This document shows positions 7,985 to 17,100 of a stretch of 64,000 nucleotides of DNA, piece by piece. The notes under the pieces were generated by a model. The model was not told the DNA's origin, ran no database searches, and worked only from the letters and a program-made list of their open reading frames with translations. Origin of the DNA: MFD00082-c5 sp963697995 (GTDB taxonomy: Bacteria > Chlamydiota > Chlamydiia > Chlamydiales > JAJFMB01); assembly GCA_963697995.1 (NCBI GenBank), contig OY969110.1, positions 1,426,001 through 1,490,000 on the forward strand, read 5' to 3'. The translations under genes and the position numbers were made by a program. The stretch's first letter is position 1. Every line of letters begins with the position of its first letter.

Positions 7985-10135
7985 TTAATCTGTCCCGAAT
8001 TTCCCTGCGGTATGTTCTAGCGTTTTTAACAGTTTCTCTTCGAAAAGTTCATAGGATTCATAAGGGGGTAATTCGACTTGTTGAAAACAGGTTGCGATGG
8101 TTGGCAAGGCGTCTTTTGACATCTTCTTTTCGACGAAAATTTTGATCTTTTCGGGACCCAAGGCTCTGCTTGACGTAAAAAGTTCAACAACATCTTCAAG
8201 CATTTTGGGATTATTTTTGTATTTTTCGAAAAACTGCTCAAAGTATCCCTTAAGCCTGTTGCCTTCATCACTTTTGTACTCACTAAAACGTTGGAAATTT
8301 TCAAGAGTTATTTCCTCTCCAGTAACTCTTGTGACAAAGGAGTTGAACTTCTCAGGATTAAGAAGGGTAGTCAAGTCACTTTCTTCAACAATCTCTTTAA
8401 ATCCTTTTGCTGCCAAAATAATGGGAAGACAAAATGGGGGGATCTTTTCACTTGGTTCCTCATCAGATGCGTAACCAAGGGTGATTAAGTTGTAAATTTT
8501 TCTTTTTAGGGGTTCTGGAAGGGGGGCAGTGGGGTCGATTGAATCGATCTCAGGCAACAAATTAAGAAGGGCGTAGTAAAATTCTTGCCTCAATACCCTA
8601 CCGAGGGGAAGAGAGCCAAAATTGGCAAGAGCAATCAATCTGCCTAAAGCTTTGTAGGCTTTTGCAGATTGCTCCTCGTAAGTCTCAAGTAAAGGGAAAA
8701 CGCCTTCGAGTGATTGCTCAGGTTCTGAAAGTTTTAGAGGAGAATTTGTTTTTTGAAGCAAGTTTTTAAAAAGTGTGGTGACAAGCTGGCGCCTTAACCC
8801 TCCAACGTCAATGCCCTCCGAGTGTAGGAAGACGATGTTAGGGATGCTTTTTTGGTTTAAAGCCACATCAGCAAGATTTATTAAGACCTTGACGGGTTCA
8901 TTTTCGAGATCTTCTGGATCGACTTCAAAAGATCTAAAAATCATAATATTGTTAGAGAAGACTTCTGCATGAGCTGGCATCTGTGGCAACTGCCTTAAAC
9001 GGGGGCAGTCCGTCATTTCAATGCGACGACAGTTAGGTAGACCATTACTTGTGATCGTTGCAAGACGAGGGTTTCGCTCGAATTTTAACTCTTCCAAGTG
9101 GGGGAGATTAGAAGCATCTATAGAGGTCAGAAAAGTACAGAGAATGCAATCCAATTTTTGCAAATGTGTTAGGTTAGAGATGTTTAAATTAGTGATAGAA
9201 CGACAATAATATAATTCAAGGTCTTTTAAATTGGCTAAGTTGGAAATGTTAAAATTGGTTACAGATTTGCAATGAATTAAGCGAAGATTTTCTAGGTTAG
9301 TTAGTTTAGAAATATCTAAACTATTTAGAGAAGGGCATTTACTAAATGTGAGTTTTTTTAGTGTTGTCGGTAAATCATTTAGTTCGTCTAAATCTTTAGA
9401 CTCTATTTTCATTTCTGTTGCTTTAACGCAACTTTTTAAAAATTTTTTAGCTTCATTGATATTATTAAAGGGAATCTCATCAAAATTCACAAAATCTAGG
9501 TAGGGAGCCATTTCATTAAGCGATTCTATTGTGAGTTGTAAGCTCTTAAGCGGATTTCTATTCACGTTTACGAAACAGGCTGCAGCGAATCCAAGAACTT
9601 TTTGGTCGGTTGAAATGGCTTTGACCTTCTCGATCGAATCCAAACTAAGAGAACGAACGAGTAATTTTGATAAAGTGGAGTCAAAATCCTCTTGCGCAAC
9701 GTCTTGATCTTTTTTTAAAGCTTTAAAGGCCTTGATGACATTTTCATGGTTCGACTGAAAATCGGATGAATTAAGGTTAATTTCATTTTGATTTTGATTA
9801 ATAAAGAGAGTCAGTTTTTCAAAATCTTGCGATAAACTAAGCATCTTCGCTGAATATTCGATTGAATTGATCTTTTTAATAAGCTTATCTACAGATGCGG
9901 TTGTTTGCCCTTGGATGGCATTTTTAATGTCGGAGTAGACTTGAACATGATGGTTGTAGTTAGATAAATCTATGATAAGACTATCAGAATTCATTAATAC
10001 GAAATCGCTTAGTGCTGCTACTTTCGCTTCAAGTGTGTTTTCAAAATGAGGAGTTCTCAACACCTGGGTAACTTCTTGATACAGATTTTGCAGATTATTT
10101 ATATAAATATTTTGTAAAACTGTGTTAACATTCAT
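7985..10135 (-). CDS. LRR-HECT protein, predicted ubiquitin ligase with catalytic Cys683
   Basis: 716 residues. Helical N-terminal region (1-245), then about five leucine-rich repeats of ~22 residues (about 255-390; 'NLxxLxLxxCxSxTNLNIS'), then a HECT-like domain (about 405-716). HECT landmarks seen: 'IVFLHSEGIDVGGLRRQLV' (435-451), 'AYKALGRLIALA' (493-504), 'EFYYALL' (518-524), 'ELFTSSRALGPEKIKI' (651-666) and the catalytic loop 'LPTIATCFQQVELPPY' with Cys683, 33 residues before the C-terminus as in eukaryotic HECT ligases. HECT ligases take ubiquitin from an E2 onto this Cys and pass it to a substrate. Bacteria have no ubiquitin, so the inferred site of action is the host cell after secretion. 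The HECT part is nearly identical to the neighbouring gene, while the LRR part differs in repeat number. Start ATG 10135 has a weak ribosome site. Confidence 0.85.
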   Translation of the reverse strand: MNVNTVLQNIYINNLQNLYQEVTQVLRTPHFENTLEAKVAALSDFVLMNSDSLIIDLSNYNHHVQVYSDIKNAIQGQTTASVDKLIKKINSIEYSAKMLSLSQDFEKLTLFINQNQNEINLNSSDFQSNHENVIKAFKALKKDQDVAQEDFDSTLSKLLVRSLSLDSIEKVKAISTDQKVLGFAAACFVNVNRNPLKSLQLTIESLNEMAPYLDFVNFDEIPFNNINEAKKFLKSCVKATEMKIESKDLDELNDLPTTLKKLTFSKCPSLNSLDISKLTNLENLRLIHCKSVTNFNISNLANLKDLELYYCRSITNLNISNLTHLQKLDCILCTFLTSIDASNLPHLEELKFERNPRLATITSNGLPNCRRIEMTDCPRLRQLPQMPAHAEVFSNNIMIFRSFEVDPEDLENEPVKVLINLADVALNQKSIPNIVFLHSEGIDVGGLRRQLVTTLFKNLLQKTNSPLKLSEPEQSLEGVFPLLETYEEQSAKAYKALGRLIALANFGSLPLGRVLRQEFYYALLNLLPEIDSIDPTAPLPEPLKRKIYNLITLGYASDEEPSEKIPPFCLPIILAAKGFKEIVEESDLTTLLNPEKFNSFVTRVTGEEITLENFQRFSEYKSDEGNRLKGYFEQFFEKYKNNPKMLEDVVELFTSSRALGPEKIKIFVEKKMSKDALPTIATCFQQVELPPYESYELFEEKLLKTLEHTAGKFGTD

Positions 10136-10282
10136 AATAAAACACCGATTTATTATTTATTATAACATTAAACTAGTTATATTTATAATTTTAGTTATTA
10201 AAATGATAAACTGAGTATTTTAATTTGTTTAGCTTTTGATTATCAATTAGTTATGTTTATAGAGGTCGACAACACTGTTGAT

Positions 10283-12805
10283 TTAATGTTTCCCGAATTG
10301 CCCCGCGGTATGTTCTAGAGTCTTTAACAGTTTCTCTTCGAAAAGTTCATAGGATTCATAAGGGGGTAATACAACTTGTTGAAAACAGGTTGCGATGGTT
10401 GGCAAGGCGTCTTTTGACATCTTCCCATCGACTGTTATTTTAATCTTCTCGGGGCCTAAGGCTCTACTTGACGTAAAGAGCTCAACGATATCTCCAAGCA
10501 TTTTGGGATCCTTTTTGTATTTTTCGAAAAACTGCTCAAAATATCCCTTTACCCTGTGCCCTTCATCACCTTTGTACTCACTCAAACGTTGGAAATTTTC
10601 AAGAGTTATGTCTTCACCTAAAACTTTAGTGACAAAGGAGTTGAACTTTTCGGGATTTTGCAGGGCATTCAAGTCACTTTCCCTGACAATTTCTTTAAAT
10701 CCTTTTGCTGCCATGATGATGGGAAGGCAGAATGGGGGAATCTCCTCGTCCGGTGTCTCATCAGTGGGGTAACCAATGGTGATTAAGTTGTAAATTTTTC
10801 TTTTTAGGGTTTCTGGAAGGGGCTCATTGGGGTTGATTGAATCGATCTCAGGCAACAAATTGAGAAGGACGTAATAAAATTCTGTCCGTAAGACCTTCCC
10901 TAGGGGGAGTACTCCCAAAGAGGCAAGAGCAATCAATGCGCCTAAAGCTTTGTAGACATTTGCAGATTGTTCCTCATAGGTCTCAAGTAAGGGGAAAATG
11001 CCTTCTTCGAGTGATTCCTCAGGTTTTGAAAGTTTTAGAGGAGAATTTGGTTTTTGAAGCAAGTTTTTAAGCAAAGAGGTCACTAGCTGGCGCCTTAAAC
11101 CGCCAGCGTCAATGCCCTCAGAGCGAAGGAAGATGATGTTTGGCATCCGTTTGTCTTTTAATACGGCTTCTCCTAAATGAAGTAATACGTTAATTGGTTG
11201 ATTTTCAAGCTCTTCAGGGTCCACTTCGAAATGATTAAAGGCGATGCTGTTGTGAGAAAACACCTCAACTCCGGGGGCAAGCTGAGGCAGTTGCCGCAAA
11301 TTTTGGCACTCTTCATGCTCGAACCGACGACACCTTGGAAAACCGTCGCTAATAATCGTTTCTAAAAGAGAACACCCATTACATTTAAATTCTTCTAAAT
11401 TTGGTAAGTTATTAGCATGAAGGCGAGTGAGTAAAGTGCAGTATTGACATTCAAGTTCTTTTAAAAGGGGTAAATTGGAAGCCTCTATAGAAACAAGAGA
11501 TTTGCAATGAGTGCAAATCATCTTCTTTAATTTTAGTAATTGAGAAACGTTTAAAGTATTGAGTGAGGTGCATAGCGTGCAGTTAACCTCTTCAAGACTT
11601 GGCATACGGGAGACGTTTAAGGAATTTAGAGACGTACATCGATAGCAATAAAGTATTTGCAAGCTTGGTAAATCGGAGGTCGTCAATGTGTTCAAATCTG
11701 AACAGTCATAGAAGTACAGTTTTTTTAATTTCGGTAATTCGGAGGCAGTTAATGTCTTAAGGGAAGTGCAGCCATTGCAAGAAAGCTCTTCTAAGTTGGG
11801 TAGATTTGAAACGGTTAAAAAAACAAGCGATTTACAATCATTGCAGCAAAATTGTTTTAAGTTAGGCAAGAAAGAGATCGATAATTGGGTTAGCGAATTG
11901 CAGTTGGGGCCCCAAAGAGTTTCTATGCGAGGTACATGAGTGATGTTTAATTCAGTAAGAGAAGTACATTTTGAAAACACGAGTTTTTGCAAATTGGGCA
12001 AATAGGAGGCCTCTAATTTTTTAAGAGAGGTGCATTCAGCGCAGTTTAGCATTTTTAATGTGACAGGTAAATTTTTTAGCTCCTTTATTTTATCAGAATT
12101 TATGAGTATAGAGGTCGCGTGAGAACATTTTTTAATAAAATTTTCGGCCTCACCGCTATCCTTAAAAGAGAGATCTCGACAATCTACGTATTGAAGATAT
12201 GAGGCTATCTTGTTTAGGGCATCTATGGGAAGATTAAGCTGTTTAAGGGGTATTTTATTGGTGTTGACGAAAGAGGCTAGAGCAAAAGCGCGAGTGTCAT
12301 CATCTAGAGTGAGGTTTGAAATTTTTTTAATGTCGTTTAAACCAAGGGAGTGAACAACCATAAGAGATAAAGTGGATTCAAAATCCTCTTGAAAAACCTC
12401 AGGATCGGGTTTTAATCCTTTAAAGGCTTTTAATATTTTTTCAGGATTATTGGCGAAATCATGGACGGAAACAACAACCTCTTTTTGATTAGTATTGATG
12501 AAATTGACAAGCAATTCCATATTTGAAGTTAAATTGATCATTTTAGAAGATTGCTCGATAGAATTAAGTCTCTTAAGGAGTATATGGACGTTAGAGTCTG
12601 TTTTTCCTGCGAGAGCTGTTTTTATGTCGGAATAAACTTTACCGTGAGGAGTATTTTGCGATAAATCGGTAATTAAAGAGCTAGAATTATTGAAAATATA
12701 GGCACTTAACCTGTTCACCTTCGCTTCAAGGTTGTTTGAAGTGTTAGTTTGATCTAGTTCGTTAATAATTTCTGTGTAAATATTTTGTAAATAATTAATA
12801 CTCAT
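10283..12805 (-). CDS. LRR-HECT protein, predicted ubiquitin ligase with catalytic Cys807
   Basis: 840 residues, same plan as the neighbour at 7985-10135: helical N-terminus (~1-245, including 'YVDCRDL' ~215), then 10-11 cysteine-containing repeats of 22 residues (pattern LPNLxxLxCxxCxSLxxLxxS, about 260-515), then a HECT-like domain (~525-840). Landmarks: 'SEGIDAGGLRRQLV', 'VYKALGALIALA', 'EFYYVLL', 'LFTSSRALGPEKIKI' and 'LPTIATCFQQVVLPPY' with Cys807 (codon 10387-10385), 33 residues from the end. The LRR array is twice that of the neighbour, which fits expansion by in-frame repeat duplication while the catalytic domain stays conserved. There is no signal peptide. AGGTG precedes the ATG. An AT-rich region with a palindrome lies upstream, then a mobile repeat. 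Confidence 0.85.
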   Translation of the reverse strand: MSINYLQNIYTEIINELDQTNTSNNLEAKVNRLSAYIFNNSSSLITDLSQNTPHGKVYSDIKTALAGKTDSNVHILLKRLNSIEQSSKMINLTSNMELLVNFINTNQKEVVVSVHDFANNPEKILKAFKGLKPDPEVFQEDFESTLSLMVVHSLGLNDIKKISNLTLDDDTRAFALASFVNTNKIPLKQLNLPIDALNKIASYLQYVDCRDLSFKDSGEAENFIKKCSHATSILINSDKIKELKNLPVTLKMLNCAECTSLKKLEASYLPNLQKLVFSKCTSLTELNITHVPRIETLWGPNCNSLTQLSISFLPNLKQFCCNDCKSLVFLTVSNLPNLEELSCNGCTSLKTLTASELPKLKKLYFYDCSDLNTLTTSDLPSLQILYCYRCTSLNSLNVSRMPSLEEVNCTLCTSLNTLNVSQLLKLKKMICTHCKSLVSIEASNLPLLKELECQYCTLLTRLHANNLPNLEEFKCNGCSLLETIISDGFPRCRRFEHEECQNLRQLPQLAPGVEVFSHNSIAFNHFEVDPEELENQPINVLLHLGEAVLKDKRMPNIIFLRSEGIDAGGLRRQLVTSLLKNLLQKPNSPLKLSKPEESLEEGIFPLLETYEEQSANVYKALGALIALASLGVLPLGKVLRTEFYYVLLNLLPEIDSINPNEPLPETLKRKIYNLITIGYPTDETPDEEIPPFCLPIIMAAKGFKEIVRESDLNALQNPEKFNSFVTKVLGEDITLENFQRLSEYKGDEGHRVKGYFEQFFEKYKKDPKMLGDIVELFTSSRALGPEKIKITVDGKMSKDALPTIATCFQQVVLPPYESYELFEEKLLKTLEHTAGQFGKH

Positions 12806-12828
12806 ATAACACCTATATAAATAACTAT

Positions 12829-12846
12829 ATTACAATTTATTGTAAT
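12829..12846. promoter_or_regulatory. palindrome upstream of the LRR-HECT gene
   Basis: ATTACAA-TTTA-TTGTAAT is a perfect 7-base inverted repeat 24 bases upstream of the ATG at 12805, inside a very AT-rich stretch. It could be an operator or part of an AT-rich promoter. I saw no matching palindrome upstream of the other two LRR genes. Confidence 0.35.
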
Positions 12847-12871
12847 TATATTATATATATATGTGAATAGT

Positions 12872-13152
12872 TAGTCGACCCTGAAAAAGTCCTCTCCAAT
12901 AAAAAGTGTCCCTTTTGACAAAAAATGCGTTTTACTCCTCACCAAACCTTGGCAAGGGGGGGGGAGCGTCGTTCACCGCTTTTTTTGTTGCAAAAGGATC
13001 ACTTTTTCTTTGGAGAGTGCGTGTTCCATTCGCAAAATTTTTAAGCTTTTCTCATTGTCATGTAAAGAAACCTTGCAAAATAGGCTATGTCTCTCTTCCT
13101 CGTTAACTGCAAATTTTTCTCAAGGAACCCTTACTTTTTTAAGGGCCGACTA
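12872..13152. mobile_element. ~281 bp MITE-like repeat, copy 1
   Basis: Ends are TAGTCGACCCTGAAAAAG (left) and the inverted CTTTTTTAAGGGCCGACTA (right). It holds an inner inverted repeat (AAAAAGTGTCCCTTTTG / CAAAAGGATCACTTTTT). A second copy at 31863-32141 matches along the whole length, a shorter reversed form is at 34112-34276, and a right-end fragment is at 51931-51996. The short reading frame inside it is not conserved as protein and I do not call it a gene. It looks like a non-autonomous element moved by a transposase not seen here. Confidence 0.7.
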
Positions 13153-13175
13153 GTTAATTTTAAAATGTTAGATTT

Positions 13176-13211
13176 ACGGGTTGCAAGGGGGGATCACCCC
13201 TTGCAACCCGT
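13176..13211 (+). terminator. perfect 15-bp GC-rich hairpin with T-run
   Basis: ACGGGTTGCAAGGGG pairs perfectly with CCCCTTGCAACCCGT around a 6-base loop (GGATCA) and runs into TTTT. It has the form of an intrinsic terminator but lies about 90 bases before the start of the next gene with no plus-strand gene upstream. It may be an attenuator in that gene's leader or may insulate it from the repeat. Confidence 0.55.
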
Positions 13212-13301
13212 TTTATGATGGAGTGGGAAACTTTTACATTCTCCTTTAACAAAAAAACCTTTTCAGGTAAGTTGATTACCTACAAACTGAGGAGATCTCT
13301 A

Positions 13302-14012
13302 ATGAAAAATGGACTTATCTTATTTTCGATTTTCGCTTCCTTCATGGGTCAACTGAATGCTCTTGGGTATTACGATTGTGGTCCTTATGGGAGTGTTCAA
13401 GTCGGTTGGGCTCGCATCATGACACCGACGAACAACGATTATTGCGATTGTAATGGGTATTATTATTATGATGAGCGCTCACGACCCGTTGAAGGTTCGA
13501 GAGGATCAACCGCTTGGGGAGCAGACCTTGGGTTTAGTTACCCTCTTCGTCCCAATTTCTTAGTCAGCTTTGAAATTGGTTACCACGATAATGGTTATTC
13601 TGGAATTAAGTTCAAAAATTGTAATGAATACAGAATCGAAAGCACAGATATGGAGCTTTTGGGGGTAGCCACTTACGTTTGGCGACCAGGTGTTTGGTTC
13701 ACCGTGAAGGGTGGGGGAGCTAAAGTGCGTCAGATTTACCGCATTTGGCATATTGTTCAAAACTACGATATCGACCCGACATCAGTTCTTGAAAAGTGGG
13801 CGCCGACCACATCATTTGCAGCTGGATTCACCTTTTGTGGTCTAGAGTTTTTTGCGATGTATAGGTATGTTTTTGCAAGTGATTTGACCCATATGTCCCA
13901 TGGCTTTGCTATTCAAGGCAAAGACGATCCCTTCCCTGGAACTTTTGCGCCTCAGACCAAAGTGGCAAGACTTCATTCAATTTATGCGGGAATTCAAGCC
14001 TCACTTTACTAA
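13302..14012 (+). CDS. putative outer-membrane beta-barrel protein
   Basis: 236 residues from the ATG at 13302, which is preceded by GAGGAG; the longer in-frame start at 13215 lacks a ribosome site and would spoil the signal peptide. Residues 1-20 (MKNGLILFSIFASFMGQLNA) look like a Sec signal. The mature protein has alternating hydrophobic/aromatic strands ('VSFEIGYHD', 'TYVWRPGVWFTVKGGGAKV', 'FAMYRYVF') and ends 'IYAGIQASLY', with an aromatic last residue typical of barrels. I cannot assign a family. A strong terminator follows at 14076. It may have a similar role to the small protein at 17608. Confidence 0.6.
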   Translation: MKNGLILFSIFASFMGQLNALGYYDCGPYGSVQVGWARIMTPTNNDYCDCNGYYYYDERSRPVEGSRGSTAWGADLGFSYPLRPNFLVSFEIGYHDNGYSGIKFKNCNEYRIESTDMELLGVATYVWRPGVWFTVKGGGAKVRQIYRIWHIVQNYDIDPTSVLEKWAPTTSFAAGFTFCGLEFFAMYRYVFASDLTHMSHGFAIQGKDDPFPGTFAPQTKVARLHSIYAGIQASLY

Positions 14013-14075
14013 TCAGAAGACTTCTAGTACAGTGTATAAAAACTTTTTACATACTGTACTAGATCATCATATACG

Positions 14076-14110
14076 GGTGCTCCTCTTGATTGAGGAAGCA
14101 CCTTTTTTAT
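14076..14110 (+). terminator. intrinsic terminator after the barrel-like gene
   Basis: GGTGCTCCTC (14076-14085) and GAGGAAGCACC (14092-14102) form a GC-rich stem with one bulge, followed by TTTTTTATT. A second weaker inverted repeat (AGTACAGTGTA / TACATACTGTACT) lies just upstream at ~14028-14061. Confidence 0.8.
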
Positions 14111-14168
14111 TGACTTAAAAATTTTATAGGCAATAATAAGATTTTTGATATCTAAAAGAGGTTTTCCC

Positions 14169-17100
14169 ATGCTTCGTCATTTTTCAAAGCTAACATTAAG
14201 TCTGCTCCTTTGTTGTTTTGCAACGACACTTCAAGCGGTCTATACCACCGTTTATACAACTAACAACAACGGAGGGATCGCCTTTACGGGAAACACTCTG
14301 GGACTCAATAAAACAAATAACCAAAACAATCCGGGAATAGCAGGCTCAATAGGCGCTTTTACGGCCTTAAGCGCCTCAAAGGTAAACAATTATCCAATAG
14401 GAACGACTCTTAACTGGACTCAAAACGCCTCTTCTGCCTACTTAGATTTGCCTGCTGGAAGTCAGGTTCTTTTTGCTGAGTTAGTCTGGTCGGGAAGCTA
14501 TGGATTTGATCCTGCAATCACTAATAACAACGATCTTTCAGTGACAGGGGCAAGCGCTATCACTAACACGCCCATTACTTTCTCAACACCTATTGGAAAT
14601 AATACGGTCACACCAACAATTGCAAAATCGAGAGTGAATTCTGGAAGCAATGGGTTTTATGTGAGAGCTGCCGACGTCACATCACTTGTTCAAGCTGGCG
14701 GAGCAGGTCTTTACACTGTTGGAGGAGTGCCAGCAACAGTGATTGCAGGAGAGAATAACTCAAACTGTGCTGGTTGGACACTTTGTGTGGCTTATCAAAA
14801 TCCTAACATGCTTTCAGGCAACTTATCGATTATTGTCGGTTGTGAAGCCTCAGGAGCACCACCTGCACAAATTACAGGATTTCACGCGCCAGATTCAGGA
14901 AGCATCTCGGGAAGACTTTTTGTGAGTGCCCTTGAAGGGGACCCACAACTTACTGGCGATCAGTTTTTAATCGGAAACACTCCTGTTTTAACCTCTCCTG
15001 CAAACCAAATTTCAGGAACAAATAACCCACCCAATAACTTTTTTGCCTCACAAATCAATACCATTCTTAATTTTACAACTGACCTTACCAATGGAAAGTT
15101 AGTGGCCGTTGGCTCCTCTGTTTTGGATACTAGGGGAACGTTTGGTACATTAAACTCTTTTGCCACAGGTACTGCTGTCTCAGGCGCAAGGCAAGGATAT
15201 GATATTACAAGTATCGATATTGGAAGCAAAATTCAAAACTCTCAGACAGTGCTTTATGCTCAAGGAACGACGACAAGTGATGTTTATACCATCACAGCTC
15301 TTGGATTGCAGATTCAATTTAAAGCGCCCTCCATTCTTTCAACAAAAGAGGCTAACTATGGCGACAATGTGGCTGTTGGCGATACTGTAACTTTTACTTT
15401 GACCTTTAAGAACGTAGGGGAGCTTCAGGCAGATAATCTCGTAGTGACAGATCAAGTTCCTGCCGGAATGAGTTTTGTTAATGACTCTCTTTTGGTGAAC
15501 AATGTATTCAATCCTGGTGATCCGAATGTTGGAGTTGCTATTGGAAATTTAGCAGTGAATGATACTGTGGTGGTTTCTTTTGAGGCTTTAGTGGACTCTC
15601 CTATTCAAAAATCTTATGTCAATTCAGCCACAGTAAATTATTCATTTACCCCCGATGGATCGACAACACCTGTTCTTCTTTCAAGTGAGACTAATCAAGT
15701 GATCTTAAGTCCTCCAGCCATTCCTGCTCCAGTAGCTAATGACGACACTGGTAAAACGGACGCAAACACACCTCTTAATGGAGCATCAGTTTTGACAAAC
15801 GATGTAGGAGTCGATCTTTTTGTTAAGACATACGACCAGGTAACGACTCAATCGGGATCTGTGGTTATGCAGTCTGATGGAACTTATTTATATACCCCCC
15901 CAACAAACTTTTCAGGGATTGATACGTTTACCTATACGGTTCAAGATTCTGTGGGACAAACAGCCACTGCAACTGTAAGAATCACAGTTTATCCAGTGGC
16001 CATAGGGGATATCAATTCGGTCGCTTCAGGAGTTACGCTTCATGTGACAAATCCCTCAAATGGTCTTCTTGATAACGATTTAGGATCGGGTTTAAGTGTA
16101 ATCACTTATGATGTCACATCAACAGCGGGAGGAAGTGTCTCGGTTAATCCGGACGGAACTTATAGTTATACCTCATTCATGGGATTTTCAGGGATAGATA
16201 CGTTTAGCTATACGATTAAAGATAGCTTAGGGAATACTTCGACAGCTATTGTAACGATTACGGTTTTACCTCTCGCTCAAAATAATTTTGGGACAACGCC
16301 TGCTAATACCCCATTAGAGGGAACCACGGTGTTTACAAACGATCTTGGAACCGGATTGACACTTGTCTCCTGGCAAAACCCCTCTTCTCAAGGTGGAGTT
16401 GTTGTTATGGATCCGGCTACGGGGATCTATATGTACACCCCTCCTTTAAACTTTTCAGGAATCGACACCTTTACGTATACTGAAAAAGATGCGTTTGGCA
16501 ATACCTCAAGTGCAACTGTAACAATTACAGTGCTTCCGGTAGCTCGAGATAATTTTGCTAATACACTTGTTAATGTTCCAATAAGCAAACCCTCAGTTTT
16601 AAATAACGATGCAGGTACAGGGCTTTATGTTTCAAGTTACGATCAAGTCACCCTTCAAGGGGGGCATGTCTCGATGCATCCAAACGGAACTTATACTTAT
16701 ACTCCCCCTCAAAATTTCTCAGGAACTGATACATTTACCTATACAGCAACAGATCAGGCAGGAAATACGACGAGTGCGACAGTGACCATTACAGTTGAAC
16801 CAAGAGCTGTCAATGACCATGTCATCACAAATGCTGACACGCCATTGTCAGCCCCTAGTGTTTTAGCAAACGATTTAGGTACGACTCTTCAAGTGATTGG
16901 TTTTCAAAACCCCTCTAATCAAGGGGGACAAGTCTTCATGAATGCCGATGGTACCTTTGAATATATCCCTCCACCTGGATTCTCTGGGGACGATCAGTTT
17001 AATTATCAAATAGTGGATGGTAACGGACAAGAAACAACAGGTACCGTATTTATTAAAGTCCTTCCTTTAGCCCGAGATGATTTTGCAAGTACAAATGTGA

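Noticed and set aside
12906..13106. 66-codon open frame inside MITE copy 1
   Set aside because: It is not kept as protein in the other copies and lies within inverted-repeat sequence.
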